A DNA stretch of 64,000 bases from Marinobacterium lacunae (GCF_000705555.1 NZ_JMQN01000011.1:276141-340140), one strand, 5' to 3'. Shown: positions 47,736 to 57,936, numbered from the stretch's first letter. Notes: a model not told the origin generated them from the sequence alone. Made by a program: numbers and translations.

Positions 47736-49999
47736 GAACGGCTCCCTCGACGCTCCCGGTGCACATCCATAACGTTCTGTATCTGATTGATCTTATCCAT
47801 CACGCGACCGAGCATGTCGAGACGTTTGATCTCGATGGTTAGCGACAGGCGGGCCAGATTGCTCTTGCGATCAGTAGCGGTATTAGCGGCAAGAACGTTG
47901 ATACGCTCGTTGGCCAGCACCATCATTACATCACGCAACAGGCCTGAGCGGTCGAACGCCTCAATCGAGATATCCACCGGATAGGTCGTGCTCTCCTCAT
48001 CGCCCCAGTCGACACCGATCACCCGGTCCGGCTCGTGGTCACGCAGCGCCAGCAGGTTGCTACAATCCTCACGATGGATGGAGATGCCGCGGCCCTGAGT
48101 GATGTACCCCATAATTGGATCGCCGGGAACCGGTTTGCAGCAGGACGCTACGGTTGTCAGCAGGTTTCCGACCCCCAGAATACGCACACCGCTGCCGCCT
48201 TTTCGTGGCTCGTCCTGGGTACCGCTGGGCAAGGCAAGATCGAGCTGCTCTTCCGGTTTTTCGGGCTCAACCTGGCGCTGCGCTTCGTTAATAATCTGCG
48301 ACAGCCTCAGATCACCCGCACCGACAGCAGCATACATATCTTCGCTGTGCTTGTAGTTCAGATGATGCGCGACCATCGGCATATCGATCTGGTGGAGATC
48401 GATTGCCAGGCGACGAAACTCACGCTGCACCATGTCGCGACCCGCATCGGCGTTCTGGTCCTTAGCCTGAAGCTTGAACCAGTGGGCGACCTTGGCGCGC
48501 GCGCGGGATGTGGTGACATAACCCAGGTTGGAGTTAAGCCAGTCACGCCGTGGGCGTTCCTCTCCGGTCAAAACCTCAACCTGATCGCCGGTTTTCAGCT
48601 GGCGGTTGAGCGGAACGATACGTCCATTGATTCGAGCCCCCCGGCAACGGTGCCCAATCTCGGTATGAACGCGATAGGCGAAGTCGATCGGCGTGGCACC
48701 GCTGGGCAGGTCAACCACATGTCCGTCCGGCGTGAAGACGTAAACCCGATCCTGAACCGCATCGCCTCGCAACATATCACCGAAGGCTTCGCTGTCGCCC
48801 AGCTCATCGTGCCATTCAAGCACCTGACGCAACCAGGAGATCTTCTCCTCGTACCCATCGCGTCGCGCCTTGGTATCCGTTCCCTTGTACAGGTGGTGTG
48901 CGCACACCCCCAGCTCGGCTTCCTCATGCATGTTGAAAGTTCGTATCTGAACCTCAAGCACCTTGCCTTCAGGTCCGAAGACGGCGGTATGTAGAGAACG
49001 ATAACCGTTGGGTTTGGGTGATGCGATATAATCGTCAAACTCATGCGCTATGTTGCGCCACAGGCCATGAACGATGCCCAGAACGGTGTAACAGTCGCGA
49101 ATTTCGGGCACAAGAATACGCACGGCACGGACATCGTACACCTGGCTGAAATCGATATTCTTGCGCTGCATTTTGCGCCAGATGCTGTAGATGTGCTTGG
49201 CACGCCCCATCACATCACCATCGATTCCAGCGTCCTTGAGGCGTGAGCGCAACAGTTCCACCGCTTCATTGATGTACAGCTGCCGGTCCAACCGACGCTC
49301 ATCGAGCAATCGCGCTATATGCTTGTAGTCGTTGGGTTTGAGATAGCGGAAGGAGAGGTCTTCCAGCTCCCACTTGATGTGGCCGATACCCAGGCGATGG
49401 GCCAGCGGCGCGTAGATATCGAATACTTCTCGCGCCACGAGATAACGTTTCTTGCGTGAACCGTCCTTGACGCTTCGAATCGCACAGGTCCGCTCAGCGA
49501 TCTTGATCAATGCAACACGCACGTCATCGATCATGGCGACCAGCATCTTGCGCAGGTTATCGACCTGCGCCACTCCGGTACCTAATACGTTTTCTTCGCT
49601 ACGTGGATTTTTGAGCGAACCGATAGCGGCCATCTGCAACACACCGTCTATCAGATGCGCGATGGTTTCACCAAATTCACTACGGACACGCTCAAGCGCA
49701 AGCTTCTGCTCGCGCACGGCACGATAAAGGATAGCCGCGACCAGTGTTTCCTGATCCTGCTGCAACTCGGCAAGGATCTGCGCCATCTCAAGGCCGGTCA
49801 GAAAGCTGCCCAGCGTGCTGCTGCCCCAAAAATCCTCTTCGGGCGACACGTCGGCCTGAGCCTGACGCGCGACCTCACAGGCCTTGCGCACCTGAGCCAG
49901 GTCGGACAGTTTGACCTGCTCTTCCAGACGCTCCAGCCAGAGGTCCAGATCAACACTGCCATCTTCCCGAATCGGGTGGTCTTCTCGAACTTTTACCAT
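47732..49999 (-). CDS. relA: (p)ppGpp synthetase RelA
   Basis: A 755-residue RelA/SpoT-type enzyme. The N-terminal HD-like region is degraded (ILYRAVREQK in place of the HD pair), so it is the synthetase-only RelA. The synthetase domain (DVRAVRILVPEIRDCYTVLG, about 285-400), TGS domain (about 425-485; VYVFTPDGHVVDLPSGATPIDF) and C-terminal ACT domain follow. It senses uncharged tRNA on ribosomes. A hairpin GGAGT-GGTATA-ACTCC at 50000-50015 covers the only visible ribosome site. Confidence 0.96.
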   Translation of the reverse strand: MVKVREDHPIREDGSVDLDLWLERLEEQVKLSDLAQVRKACEVARQAQADVSPEEDFWGSSTLGSFLTGLEMAQILAELQQDQETLVAAILYRAVREQKLALERVRSEFGETIAHLIDGVLQMAAIGSLKNPRSEENVLGTGVAQVDNLRKMLVAMIDDVRVALIKIAERTCAIRSVKDGSRKKRYLVAREVFDIYAPLAHRLGIGHIKWELEDLSFRYLKPNDYKHIARLLDERRLDRQLYINEAVELLRSRLKDAGIDGDVMGRAKHIYSIWRKMQRKNIDFSQVYDVRAVRILVPEIRDCYTVLGIVHGLWRNIAHEFDDYIASPKPNGYRSLHTAVFGPEGKVLEVQIRTFNMHEEAELGVCAHHLYKGTDTKARRDGYEEKISWLRQVLEWHDELGDSEAFGDMLRGDAVQDRVYVFTPDGHVVDLPSGATPIDFAYRVHTEIGHRCRGARINGRIVPLNRQLKTGDQVEVLTGEERPRRDWLNSNLGYVTTSRARAKVAHWFKLQAKDQNADAGRDMVQREFRRLAIDLHQIDMPMVAHHLNYKHSEDMYAAVGAGDLRLSQIINEAQRQVEPEKPEEQLDLALPSGTQDEPRKGGSGVRILGVGNLLTTVASCCKPVPGDPIMGYITQGRGISIHREDCSNLLALRDHEPDRVIGVDWGDEESTTYPVDISIEAFDRSGLLRDVMMVLANERINVLAANTATDRKSNLARLSLTIEIKRLDMLGRVMDKINQIQNVMDVHRERRGSRS

Positions 50000-50015
50000 G
50001 GAGTTATACCACTCC
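50000..50015 (-). promoter_or_regulatory. Hairpin enclosing the relA ribosome binding site
   Basis: On the minus strand GGAGT-GGTATA-ACTCC forms a perfect five-base stem whose last base is adjacent to the relA ATG. The GGAG is the only Shine-Dalgarno candidate, 12 bases from the start. If it folds, it would limit relA translation. Confidence 0.45.
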
Positions 50016-50237
50016 TGTCTCGCGCTTCTGCCGTCGCCATATGCACTTCAACAGCTCAGTCATTAAAAAGCTCTCGCCGATAAGCGATGTTGATACGAGA
50101 GCCCAACAGAGCCTGCCCCACCTTTCGCCTCCCTGGCTGCCGGCGGCTTATTCTAATCTCTATGACCCTGCCAAGCGAGTAAGTTCAGCCTATCTAACCA
50201 GCATAGAGCGATTAGCCTCTACCCGCCATCGACTGAC
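50016..50237. other. Gap between cysM and relA, no gene seen
   Basis: This stretch holds the upstream region of relA and the 3' flank of cysM. In many relatives rlmD lies here; I find no such gene or remnant. No strong promoter or terminator stands out. Confidence 0.5.
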
Positions 50238-51134
50238 TCAGCCGCTGAACACGCCCGTCGACAGATAACGATCGCCCCGATCACATATAATGCACACGAT
50301 CGTCGCGCCCTTGACCTCCTCGGCCAGACGCAGAGCACCGGCTACCGCACCGCCTGAGCTGACGCCGCAAAATATCCCTTCGCGCCGGGCCAGATCGCGC
50401 ATGCAGTTCTCTGCCTCCTGCTGAGTGATATCAATCACCCGATCTACCCTTGAGGCTTCAAATATTTTGGGAAGATAGGCTTCCGGCCAACGACGAATCC
50501 CCGGTATTTGGGACCCTTCCTTGGGCTGTAAGCCGACAATCTGGATATCTGGATTCATCTCTTTGAGGTAGCGAGAGGTGCCCATGATGGTGCCGGTAGT
50601 CCCCATAGAGCTGACGAAATGGGTCAGCGTCCCCTGAGTCTGTTGCCAAAGTTCAGGCCCTGTGCTGCGGTAATGAGCCTCGGGATTATCCGGGTTTGAA
50701 AACTGATCCAGCACCCGGCCTTTGCCGGCGGCTTGCATTTCCAACGCGAGGTCGCGAGCCCGCTCCATCCCCTCTGCCTGTGTTACCTCGATCAACTCGG
50801 CGCCATACGCGGTCATCGCTGATTTACGCTCGTCGCTCATGTTGTCCGGCATGATCAACGTCATGTGATAACCCTTGATCGCAGCAGCCATAGCCAGCGC
50901 AATCCCGGTATTGCCGGACGTGGCTTCGATCAGCGTATCCCCGGGCTTAATCTCTCCACGCATCTCCGCCAGCTCGATCATGCTCAGCGCAGGGCGGTCC
51001 TTGACCGAGCCCGCCGGGTTGTTGCCTTCCAGCTTGCACAGGATGATATTGTCGTTGGCAGCCTTGATCCGCTGTAAACGGACCAGCGGCGTATGACCGA
51101 CACAGTCGGCGATAGTCGGATATTGCACAGACAT
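50238..51134 (-). CDS. cysM: Cysteine synthase B (O-acetylserine sulfhydrylase B)
   Basis: A 298-residue PLP enzyme (E. coli CysM 303). The PLP Lys lies in NPAGSVKDRPAL (near 40-51), the substrate loop is EATSGNTGIALAMAAA, and the phosphate loop is GTTGTIMGTS. It makes cysteine from O-acetylserine and sulphide or thiosulphate. The IPGIRRWPEAYLPKIF segment fits the CysM subgroup. The ribosome site is weak. A large inverted repeat lies 35 bases upstream. Confidence 0.93.
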   Translation of the reverse strand: MSVQYPTIADCVGHTPLVRLQRIKAANDNIILCKLEGNNPAGSVKDRPALSMIELAEMRGEIKPGDTLIEATSGNTGIALAMAAAIKGYHMTLIMPDNMSDERKSAMTAYGAELIEVTQAEGMERARDLALEMQAAGKGRVLDQFSNPDNPEAHYRSTGPELWQQTQGTLTHFVSSMGTTGTIMGTSRYLKEMNPDIQIVGLQPKEGSQIPGIRRWPEAYLPKIFEASRVDRVIDITQQEAENCMRDLARREGIFCGVSSGGAVAGALRLAEEVKGATIVCIICDRGDRYLSTGVFSG

Positions 51135-51168
51135 GGTTATGACTCAAGAAGAGGTTGCACTAACTAAA

Positions 51169-51196
51169 AGGAATAAAAAAAATTATCTTTATTCCT
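51169..51196. promoter_or_regulatory. Inverted repeat upstream of cysM
   Basis: AGGAATAAA and TTTATTCCT form a perfect nine-base inverted repeat around a ten-base A/T-rich centre, 35 bases before the cysM start. The location and symmetry suit a LysR-type regulator such as CysB, which controls cysteine genes; assignment to CysB is a guess. It could also be a terminator of something on the plus strand, but no gene ends there. Confidence 0.45.
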
Positions 51197-51235
51197 GCGC
51201 ATTTGGACGAGAATCATATCAGCCGACCGGAAGGG

Positions 51236-51304
51236 TCACAACTGGCCCAGCTTAATGCTCAAGAACCCCGCTATTGTCGCAACAACGACAAAAATCCCGG
51301 TGAT
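51236..51304 (-). other. Possible hydrophobic peptide remnant downstream of acpS
   Basis: The minus strand reads ITGIFVVVATIAGFLSIKL and then GQL before a TGA at 51236, with GGGAG six or seven bases before the first codon, but that codon is ATC and a stop lies four codons further up. It looks like a transmembrane peptide without a proper start, or a decayed gene tail. I do not claim it is expressed. Confidence 0.2.
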
Positions 51305-51342
51305 GGCTCGCTCCCGTTACGTGCAAGCAAACACCCTGCCAG

Positions 51343-51723
51343 TCAGGGGAGTATTTCAGCGATCACGGTTGCGATCACGTAATGCTGTTCATCACTGTAC
51401 GAGAGGTGCCAGGCGCCAATGCGACGCGATGCGGCAATTTCGCCGGCAGTGCCCGTAACGGCAATCAACGGTCGTCCGCTGTCAGCATGAGACACACTTA
51501 ACTGCTGCCAGCCAACCCCCCGCCCAATGCCGGTACCCAAAGCCTTCACCGCCGCCTCTTTGGCAGCGAAGCGCTTGGCCAGAAATCGCGCAGGATTATT
51601 AGAACTTTGGTAGGCGACTAACTCATCTGCCGTCAAAATACGCTCAGCCAATCGAGGCGTACGCTGGAGCGCCGCCTCAATACGAGCAATTTCGACAATA
51701 TCGGTGCCCAGTCCTGCGATCAT
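51343..51723 (-). CDS. acpS: Holo-[acyl-carrier-protein] synthase
   Basis: A 126-residue phosphopantetheinyl transferase, the same length as E. coli AcpS. The [13 protein letters not shown] motif (Asp8) and the [17 protein letters not shown] segment with the metal-binding Glu are intact. It moves 4'-phosphopantetheine from CoA to apo-ACP. It overlaps the pdxJ stop by four bases (ATGA) and ends the lepA-acpS gene string. Confidence 0.96.
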   Translation of the reverse strand: MIAGLGTDIVEIARIEAALQRTPRLAERILTADELVAYQSSNNPARFLAKRFAAKEAAVKALGTGIGRGVGWQQLSVSHADSGRPLIAVTGTAGEIAASRRIGAWHLSYSDEQHYVIATVIAEILP

Positions 51724-52493
51724 CTGCGCACAGCATCTCGCTGAGACTGAACACGCTGCTGAGCACGATCCATCAGCTCACGCATCTCCGCCACAGCTTG
51801 TTTGAGCCCCACGAAAAGCGCGTGCGCGATCAGGCCATGGCCGATATTGAGCTCGTGCAGCTCCGGAATCTCGGCCACCGCTTCAACGTTGTGATAGTGC
51901 AACCCGTGACCGGCATTCACCACCAGCCCCAGCTCTCGGGCGCGCCGCGCCGCGCGCTTTAGCCGCTCAAGCTCGGCTTGCTGGCACTCGCTGGTTTCAG
52001 CATCAGCGTAGGCTCCGGTATGCAATTCGATAACCGGGGCCTGACAACGGGCCGCCGCTTCAATCTGGCTGGGCTCAGGGTCAATAAACAGTGAAACCTC
52101 ACATCCGATGGCACAGAGGCGCTTGCAGGCTGCGGAAACCTCATCGAAATGGCCACAGACGTCCAACCCGCCTTCCGTGGTCAACTCTTCGCGCTTCTCC
52201 GGCACGAGGCACACATGAGCCGGACGAATCTCTTCAGCGAACGCGATCATCTCTTCGGTAACCGCCATTTCAAGATTCATGCGCGTGTTCAGGACTTGCG
52301 CCAGCACACGCACATCACGCTCCTGGATATGTCGTCGGTCTTCACGCAGATGGACGGTAATGCCATCCGCACCGGCTTCCTCGGCCAACAAAGCACCGTA
52401 GACCGGGTCAGGATAACGGGTACCACGAGCCTGACGCAGGGTCGCGATATGATCGATATTGACGCCCAGAAGAAGACGATTTGGATCTACCAC
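51720..52493 (-). CDS. pdxJ: Pyridoxine 5'-phosphate synthase
   Basis: A 257-residue TIM-barrel enzyme. [19 protein letters not shown] at the start and the loop [16 protein letters not shown] identify PdxJ, which condenses 1-deoxyxylulose 5-phosphate with aminoacetone phosphate to form PNP. The start is a GTG six bases after AGGAG; it stands 3 bases beyond recO. The C-terminal 15 residues are extra compared with E. coli PdxJ (243). Confidence 0.96.
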   Translation of the reverse strand: MVDPNRLLLGVNIDHIATLRQARGTRYPDPVYGALLAEEAGADGITVHLREDRRHIQERDVRVLAQVLNTRMNLEMAVTEEMIAFAEEIRPAHVCLVPEKREELTTEGGLDVCGHFDEVSAACKRLCAIGCEVSLFIDPEPSQIEAAARCQAPVIELHTGAYADAETSECQQAELERLKRAARRARELGLVVNAGHGLHYHNVEAVAEIPELHELNIGHGLIAHALFVGLKQAVAEMRELMDRAQQRVQSQRDAVRR

Positions 52494-52496
52494 GTG

Positions 52497-53180
52497 TCAC
52501 TCCTTTATTCTGGAAAATAGCAAACGACTGTTTAAAGGACGGTCACCAAGCAGATCGCCCAGTGCCTGGCGCATCAAACGCTTGGCACAACGACGGACCT
52601 CTTCATCCCGATAGTTATCTTCGGCAATGGCGGCCAACAACCGCCCAGAATAACCGCCTTGCCCGGCCACCGCGGGCACCAGACCAAGCTGGGATTCGAA
52701 GCGGTACTCAAGGCGCGTGTCCAACCCGTGCAATCCAAGACCAAAGCCCAACTCTTCAAGCAACTGTCGCTCAAATGTGCGTAGAGCCCCTTCGATATCC
52801 TCACCGGATTGGAGCTCATTCAATACATAGCGATAGTATAGGAAGATTCGCGGGCAAGACTCACCGGACTGCAGCAAGCGCTGCAAGAGTTCGTTGACAT
52901 ACAGCCCACACAGAAGGGCAGTACCGGAGAGCGGTGGTTGCACTTCGACGTGCTCCACCCCGCCCAGGTTCTTCAACTCGTGACGACCATGCCACCCCAG
53001 CTGCAGTACTTGAAAAGGCTGGAGCGCTGCACGTAAACGTGACTTGGGGCGTCTGGCGCCGCGGGCAACAGCACTGATTTTCCCCTCTTCCAGTGTAAGG
53101 AGATCAACCAGTAGACTGCTCTCACGATAAGGCCGGGTATGCAGAACATACCCGGCCGATGATTCGACCCGCTGACTCAT
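52497..53180 (-). CDS. recO: DNA repair protein RecO
   Basis: A 227-residue protein with an N-terminal OB-fold (about 1-80; AGYVLHTRPYRESSLLVDLLT and VARGARRPKSRL) and a helical C-terminal part without zinc Cys, as in E. coli RecO (242). RecO helps load RecA at gaps with RecR. It lies 9 bases after era and 3 before pdxJ, the conserved era-recO-pdxJ order. Confidence 0.93.
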   Translation of the reverse strand: MSQRVESSAGYVLHTRPYRESSLLVDLLTLEEGKISAVARGARRPKSRLRAALQPFQVLQLGWHGRHELKNLGGVEHVEVQPPLSGTALLCGLYVNELLQRLLQSGESCPRIFLYYRYVLNELQSGEDIEGALRTFERQLLEELGFGLGLHGLDTRLEYRFESQLGLVPAVAGQGGYSGRLLAAIAEDNYRDEEVRRCAKRLMRQALGDLLGDRPLNSRLLFSRIKE

Positions 53181-53189
53181 GCCAGGGCG

Positions 53190-54107
53190 TTACTCGTGCT
53201 TATAGCCCAGGCTATGCAACGCACGCTCATTGTCCGCCCAACCTCGCTTGACCTTTACCCAAAGGTTGAGCATTACCTTGCAGTCGAACATCCGCTCCAT
53301 ATCCTGACGAGCATCACGGCCGATCCCCTTGAGGACCTCACCCTTATTGCCAATGACGATACGCTTCTGCCCTTCACGCTCCACCAGTATCAATGCACTG
53401 ATCGTCAGCAAGGCACCATCATGCTGAAACTCCTCGATCTCGACTGTTGTGCCGTAAGGCACCTCATCGCCAAGATTACGCATCAGCTTTTCACGCACAA
53501 GCTCAGCTGCAACGAAGCGAGAGCTTCGATCAGTAATTTGATCCTCTGGGTAGAGGTGCACCCCTTGCGGAATGAATCCCTCTACAACCTCTTCAAGATG
53601 CTCAACGTTGTGCCCCTTTTCCGCAGATATAGGCACAATTTCAGCGAAATCCAGCTTCGAGGAGAGCAGTTCCAACTGCGGCAGCAGTGCACTCTTGTCC
53701 TTCAGCAAATCAACCTTGTTCACCGCAAGAATGACGGGACAGCGAGCAAACTTGAGTTTTTCCAGAACCGCCTCGTCCTCTTCGGTCCAGGCCGTACGGT
53801 CAACCAGAAACACGATGACATCAACATGCCGCAGCGCTTCGGACGCGGCCCGGTTCATGTAGCGGTTAAGCGCACGCCCCTTGTCATCGATATGCAGTCC
53901 CGGCGTATCCACATAGATGACCTGCAGATCATCTTCTGTCTTGATCCCGAGTATCTGATGGCGTGTCGTTTGTGGTTTTTTAGATGTGATGCTGAGCTTC
54001 TGTCCAAGAATGCGATTCATCAGAGTCGACTTGCCGACGTTGGGACGGCCAACAATGGTCACATAGCCACAGCGCGTGTCCTGTACGTCATCATATTGCT
54101 CACTCAT
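53190..54107 (-). CDS. era: GTPase Era
   Basis: A 305-residue GTPase with G1 [10 protein letters not shown]3 DTPGLH, G4 NKVD and a C-terminal KH domain ending in [17 protein letters not shown]. Era binds the 3' end of 16S rRNA and assists 30S assembly. It overlaps the rnc stop by four bases, so RNase III and Era are coupled, as in most proteobacteria. Confidence 0.97.
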   Translation of the reverse strand: MSEQYDDVQDTRCGYVTIVGRPNVGKSTLMNRILGQKLSITSKKPQTTRHQILGIKTEDDLQVIYVDTPGLHIDDKGRALNRYMNRAASEALRHVDVIVFLVDRTAWTEEDEAVLEKLKFARCPVILAVNKVDLLKDKSALLPQLELLSSKLDFAEIVPISAEKGHNVEHLEEVVEGFIPQGVHLYPEDQITDRSSRFVAAELVREKLMRNLGDEVPYGTTVEIEEFQHDGALLTISALILVEREGQKRIVIGNKGEVLKGIGRDARQDMERMFDCKVMLNLWVKVKRGWADNERALHSLGYKHE

Positions 54108-54793
54108 GACTTGCCCCCTTTTACGTCGAGAGCCATCAATGCAGCACGTGCGGCTTCCTGTTCGGCCTGGCGTCGACTGCTGCCGACCCCCTCTGTCGGT
54201 TTGTTCAAAAGCGCGACCTCACACCGGATATGAAATGTCTGAGCGTGCGCCTCACCCTCGACCGATAACAACTCGTAGTTGGGTAACGCCTCACGTCTGG
54301 ATTGCAGAAACTCCTGAAGTCGGGTTTTTGAATCCTTGAGCGTTTCATTCAGATCCAGGCTCTGCAATCGAGACTCGAACCAGTTAAGTATAAACGTCCT
54401 GACGCAACTCAGATCCGTATCGAGATAAATGGCACCGATAATGGCTTCCACCGCATCGGCTAAAATGGAGTCCCTCCGGAAGCCGCCGCTTTTAAGCTCG
54501 CCGGATCCCAGACGCAGATAATCACCGATATCAAGCTCTCGCGCGATTTCTGACAGCGTTTCCCCTTTTACCAAGCGGGCACGCAGTCGGCTCATCTGAC
54601 CTTCGCGGGCAGCCGGAAACTTTGCATATAACGCTTCGGCTATTACAAAGTTAAGGATGGAGTCACCGAGAAACTCGAGACGTTCATTGTTCCGCTTACC
54701 GCAACTGCGGTGAGTCAATGCAAGCTCGAACAGACCAGGATCAGAAAAGTTATGTCCCAGTCGGCGAGCCAGTTCAGCTGTAGGTTTTATCAA
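54104..54793 (-). CDS. rnc: Ribonuclease III
   Basis: A 229-residue protein (E. coli 226) with the RNase III signature [19 protein letters not shown] (near 38-56), a second catalytic Asp/Glu region near [13 protein letters not shown], and a C-terminal double-stranded RNA-binding domain (about 155-225). It cuts rRNA precursors and double-stranded RNA. The start is an unusual TTG that overlaps the previous stop (TTGA) and has no clear ribosome site, so its translation probably depends on coupling. Confidence 0.95.
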   Translation of the reverse strand: MIKPTAELARRLGHNFSDPGLFELALTHRSCGKRNNERLEFLGDSILNFVIAEALYAKFPAAREGQMSRLRARLVKGETLSEIARELDIGDYLRLGSGELKSGGFRRDSILADAVEAIIGAIYLDTDLSCVRTFILNWFESRLQSLDLNETLKDSKTRLQEFLQSRREALPNYELLSVEGEAHAQTFHIRCEVALLNKPTEGVGSSRRQAEQEAARAALMALDVKGGKS

Positions 54794-55167
54794 GGCTTTG
54801 TAACTTCAAAATGCTCTTTAAAGACAACCACCGCGTCGACGTTATAAAACATCGGCACTCGTCGTTCGTAATTCAGATCGAAATGATACACGCCTTCTTC
54901 GAGCTCGATCTTCAGCGATTCACGGTCAGGCAACCGAACTTGGTTTATACCGAAACGGCGCTCTAGATCACGTTTTATTTCTGGTATCGGCTTTTTAAGT
55001 TCATCTTGATCAAGCGTCACATTCTCTACGATCGATTTGATCGTCCAATGATCCATATACGGGGTGTATAACTTGAACCCGACCGTAAAAAACACGCCAG
55101 CGACCATGATGACGATCAGCGTCGCCAATATGGACGCCCCTTTTTCTCCGGATCTGTATACGCTCAT
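54790..55167 (-). CDS. DUF4845 family membrane protein
   Basis: A 125-residue protein with one N-terminal hydrophobic helix (about 11-31; [21 protein letters not shown]) and a small periplasmic domain. This fits the DUF4845 family commonly found between lepB and rnc in gammaproteobacteria. Function is unknown. It lies 11 bases after lepB and overlaps rnc by four bases. Confidence 0.8.
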   Translation of the reverse strand: MSVYRSGEKGASILATLIVIMVAGVFFTVGFKLYTPYMDHWTIKSIVENVTLDQDELKKPIPEIKRDLERRFGINQVRLPDRESLKIELEEGVYHFDLNYERRVPMFYNVDAVVVFKEHFEVTKP

Positions 55168-55178
55168 CCCGTTCTCCT

Positions 55179-55991
55179 TTACTTGATTGAACGAACCGCA
55201 CTGAAATCAGGAAGGCTTAGAAGCTCCGACCAATGCATCCAGACGGCCACTGCCTTGCCAACCAATAGTTCTTCGGGAACAAAGCCCCAATAGCGACTAT
55301 CGTTGCTATTATCACGATTGTCACCCATTACGAAATAGTGCCCCGCCGGGACCGTCCACTGCGCGTTCAAAGTGGGCCGCCCTATATCCCGATAGATCTC
55401 GTGCTCGACACCGCCCAACGTCTCGTTCACCAGCAAACGCTCCGGATTGAGAGGCGGTAACTGAGCTTCCAATACCTGCGCTTGTGGTTCGCCGTTTATA
55501 TACACCACTTTATCTTTGTAGGTCACGACATCGCCCGGTAAGCCTACGACACGCTTGATATAGTTGATGCTGGGCTGTTCCGGATATTTGAACACCACCA
55601 CATCACCACGCGCGGGCTCCTCGATAGAGAGGATTTTGGTATTCAGAACCGGAAGACGAAGGCCATAATGATATTTATTGACCAGAATGTAGTCGCCGAT
55701 TTTAAGCGTCGGAAGCATAGACCCGGAAGGAATCTGAAACGGCTCATACAAAAAGGAGCGCAGTATCAGAACCAGTGCCAGCACCGGAAACATCGACCGT
55801 GACAAATCTGCCCATCCGCTGGGCTGGTAGAGCTCTTTTCGTGTCTGCTCGGGCAATTCACCACCTGCCCTGATTTCAGCCTCTTCAACCCGCTGCTGTC
55901 GCCGCGGCTGAAAAGCCACAAGGTCCAACAACCAGAGCAACCCGGTGACCAATGTCGCCAACACCAAAATCAGGGCAAAATCGAAGTTCAT
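55179..55991 (-). CDS. lepB: Signal peptidase I
   Basis: A 270-residue membrane peptidase with two N-terminal helices (about 5-24 and 66-82). The catalytic Ser91 is in IPSGSMLPTLKIGD, and Lys146 in INYIKRVVGLPGD; the later GDNRDNSNDSRYWGFV box is intact. It removes signal peptides of secreted proteins at the outer face of the inner membrane. It is shorter than E. coli LepB (324) in the non-catalytic part. It follows lepA by 8 bases. Confidence 0.96.
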   Translation of the reverse strand: MNFDFALILVLATLVTGLLWLLDLVAFQPRRQQRVEEAEIRAGGELPEQTRKELYQPSGWADLSRSMFPVLALVLILRSFLYEPFQIPSGSMLPTLKIGDYILVNKYHYGLRLPVLNTKILSIEEPARGDVVVFKYPEQPSINYIKRVVGLPGDVVTYKDKVVYINGEPQAQVLEAQLPPLNPERLLVNETLGGVEHEIYRDIGRPTLNAQWTVPAGHYFVMGDNRDNSNDSRYWGFVPEELLVGKAVAVWMHWSELLSLPDFSAVRSIK

Positions 55992-55999
55992 CCTTAGCC

Positions 56000-57799
56000 T
56001 CAGTTATCCACTTTCAACACAGCCAGGAAGGCATCTTGAGGAATCTCAACCCGGCCTACCTGCTTCATCCGCTTCTTACCTTCTTTCTGCTTTGCCAGCA
56101 GCTTTTTCTTACGACTGACGTCACCGCCATAGCACTTTGCCAGTACGTTCTTGCGCAGTGCTTTTACCGTGGTTCGAGCAATGATCTTTCCTCCTAACGC
56201 AGCTTGAATTGCCACATCAAACATTTGTCGAGGAATCAGTTCTTTCATCTTTTCGCACAGCAGGCGGCCACGATAGAGTGCGTTATCCCGATGCAATATG
56301 ACCGCCAGCGCATCCACTTTTTCGCCATTGATCAGAATATCCATGCGCACGAGCTTAGCCGGCTCGAATCGCTTGAAACTGTATTCCAAAGAGGCATAGC
56401 CACGGCTGACAGACTTGAGGCGGTCAAAAAAGTCGAGAACGACTTCGGCCATCGGAAGTTCATAGCTAAGCTGTACCTGGCTGCCGACGAACTGCATGTT
56501 TTTCTGTACACCGCGTTTTTCAACACACAGGCCTATCACCGAGCCCAAATGCTCCTGAGGCACAAGGATATTTGCCTCGACAACAGGCTCCCGCATCTCC
56601 TTGATCGCCCCTGGATCAGGCAGCTTCGAGGGGCTATCGATATAGACGACTTCCCCGTTGCCCATTTCGATTTCATACACAACCGTGGGGGCGGTGGTAA
56701 TCAGATCGAGATCATACTCACGCTCAAGTCGCTCCTGGATGATTTCCATATGCAACATACCAAGGAAGCCGCAACGGAAGCCAAAACCAAGCGCATCGGA
56801 GGTTTCGGGTTCGAAGAACAACGACGCATCGTTCAACGTCAGTTTGTCGAGCGCCTCACGGAAATCCTCGTAGTCATCGGCACTGGTTGGGAAAAGGCCG
56901 GCATAAACCTGAGGCTGGATACGTTGGAAACCCGGCAAACTATCCACGTCGGGGGTCTTGGCGTGGGTCAATGTATCGCCTACTGGCGCGCCGTGGATAT
57001 CCTTGACGCCCGCTACTACAAAACCCACTTCGCCGGCCCGCAATACACCCGTTTCTTTCTGCTTTGGCGTAAAGATGCCGACCAGATCCGCCTGATGAAC
57101 CTGTCCGGTGGACTTGACCAGTATCTTGTCTTTCTTTTTGAGCGTGCCCTGCTTGACCCTGACCAGTGAGACAACGCCCAGATAGTTATCGAACCATGAA
57201 TCTATAATAAGTGCCTGCAGGGGTGCTTCCACATCCCCTTCCGGTGCAGGAATCACTTTGATTAGCGCTTCCAGCACATCCTTGATCCCCATCCCGGTTT
57301 TCGCCGAGCACGCAATAGCGTCGGTGGCATCGATGCCGATAACCTCTTCGATTTCGTGCCGCACACGCTCTGGCTCAGCTTGGGGCAGGTCCATCTTGTT
57401 CAGTATTGGCAGAACCTCAAGCCCCTGCTCAATGGCGGTGTAGCAGTTCGCCACAGACTGTGCCTCAACCCCCTGCGCTGCATCAACGATAAGAAGTGCA
57501 CCTTCACATGCAGACAGGGATCGCGAAACTTCATAGGAGAAGTCGACGTGTCCCGGGGTATCGATAAAGTTGAGCTGATAGGTTTTCCCACTATCGGCGG
57601 TGTAATTGAGCGTAACGCTTTGAGCCTTGATAGTAATACCGCGCTCTCGCTCGATATCCATCGAGTCCAGAACCTGTTCGGCCATCTCTCGTTCGGATAG
57701 CCCGCCGCAGGTTTGAATAAGGCGGTCGGCCAACGTCGATTTTCCGTGATCGATATGGGCAATGATTGAGAAATTACGTATATGGTCCAGCTTGCTCAC
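56000..57799 (-). CDS. lepA: Elongation factor 4 (LepA)
   Basis: A 599-residue translational GTPase, the same length as E. coli LepA. The G1 motif [21 protein letters not shown] and NKMDL are present, and the LepA-specific C-terminal domain ends in the basic [22 protein letters not shown]. It acts on ribosomes under stress and in initiation. It starts with GTG. It heads the lepA-lepB-DUF4845-rnc-era-recO-pdxJ-acpS string. Confidence 0.98.
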   Translation of the reverse strand: MSKLDHIRNFSIIAHIDHGKSTLADRLIQTCGGLSEREMAEQVLDSMDIERERGITIKAQSVTLNYTADSGKTYQLNFIDTPGHVDFSYEVSRSLSACEGALLIVDAAQGVEAQSVANCYTAIEQGLEVLPILNKMDLPQAEPERVRHEIEEVIGIDATDAIACSAKTGMGIKDVLEALIKVIPAPEGDVEAPLQALIIDSWFDNYLGVVSLVRVKQGTLKKKDKILVKSTGQVHQADLVGIFTPKQKETGVLRAGEVGFVVAGVKDIHGAPVGDTLTHAKTPDVDSLPGFQRIQPQVYAGLFPTSADDYEDFREALDKLTLNDASLFFEPETSDALGFGFRCGFLGMLHMEIIQERLEREYDLDLITTAPTVVYEIEMGNGEVVYIDSPSKLPDPGAIKEMREPVVEANILVPQEHLGSVIGLCVEKRGVQKNMQFVGSQVQLSYELPMAEVVLDFFDRLKSVSRGYASLEYSFKRFEPAKLVRMDILINGEKVDALAVILHRDNALYRGRLLCEKMKELIPRQMFDVAIQAALGGKIIARTTVKALRKNVLAKCYGGDVSRKKKLLAKQKEGKKRMKQVGRVEIPQDAFLAVLKVDN

Positions 57800-57906
57800 A
57801 ATAGGGCTACTCGGTTCGAACTGACGTCGGAGAACAGGATTACAAGAAGCGCAGCAGTTTATCGCATTTCCCTTTCTACAGCACGTAATGCCGATATCGA
57901 CAGGAT

Positions 57907-57930
57907 GAAAAAAGGGGCCTCAGGCCCCTT
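57907..57930 (-). terminator. Rho-independent terminator after mucD
   Basis: On the minus strand AAGGGGCCT-G-AGGCCCCTT is followed by a run of T. It lies 7 bases after the mucD stop and ends the rpoE-rseA-rseC-mucD operon before lepA. Confidence 0.9.
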
Positions 57931-57936
57931 GATAAA

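Noticed and set aside
50041..50268. 75-codon plus-strand frame between relA and cysM
   Set aside because: No ribosome site, low-information composition and overlap with the end of cysM.
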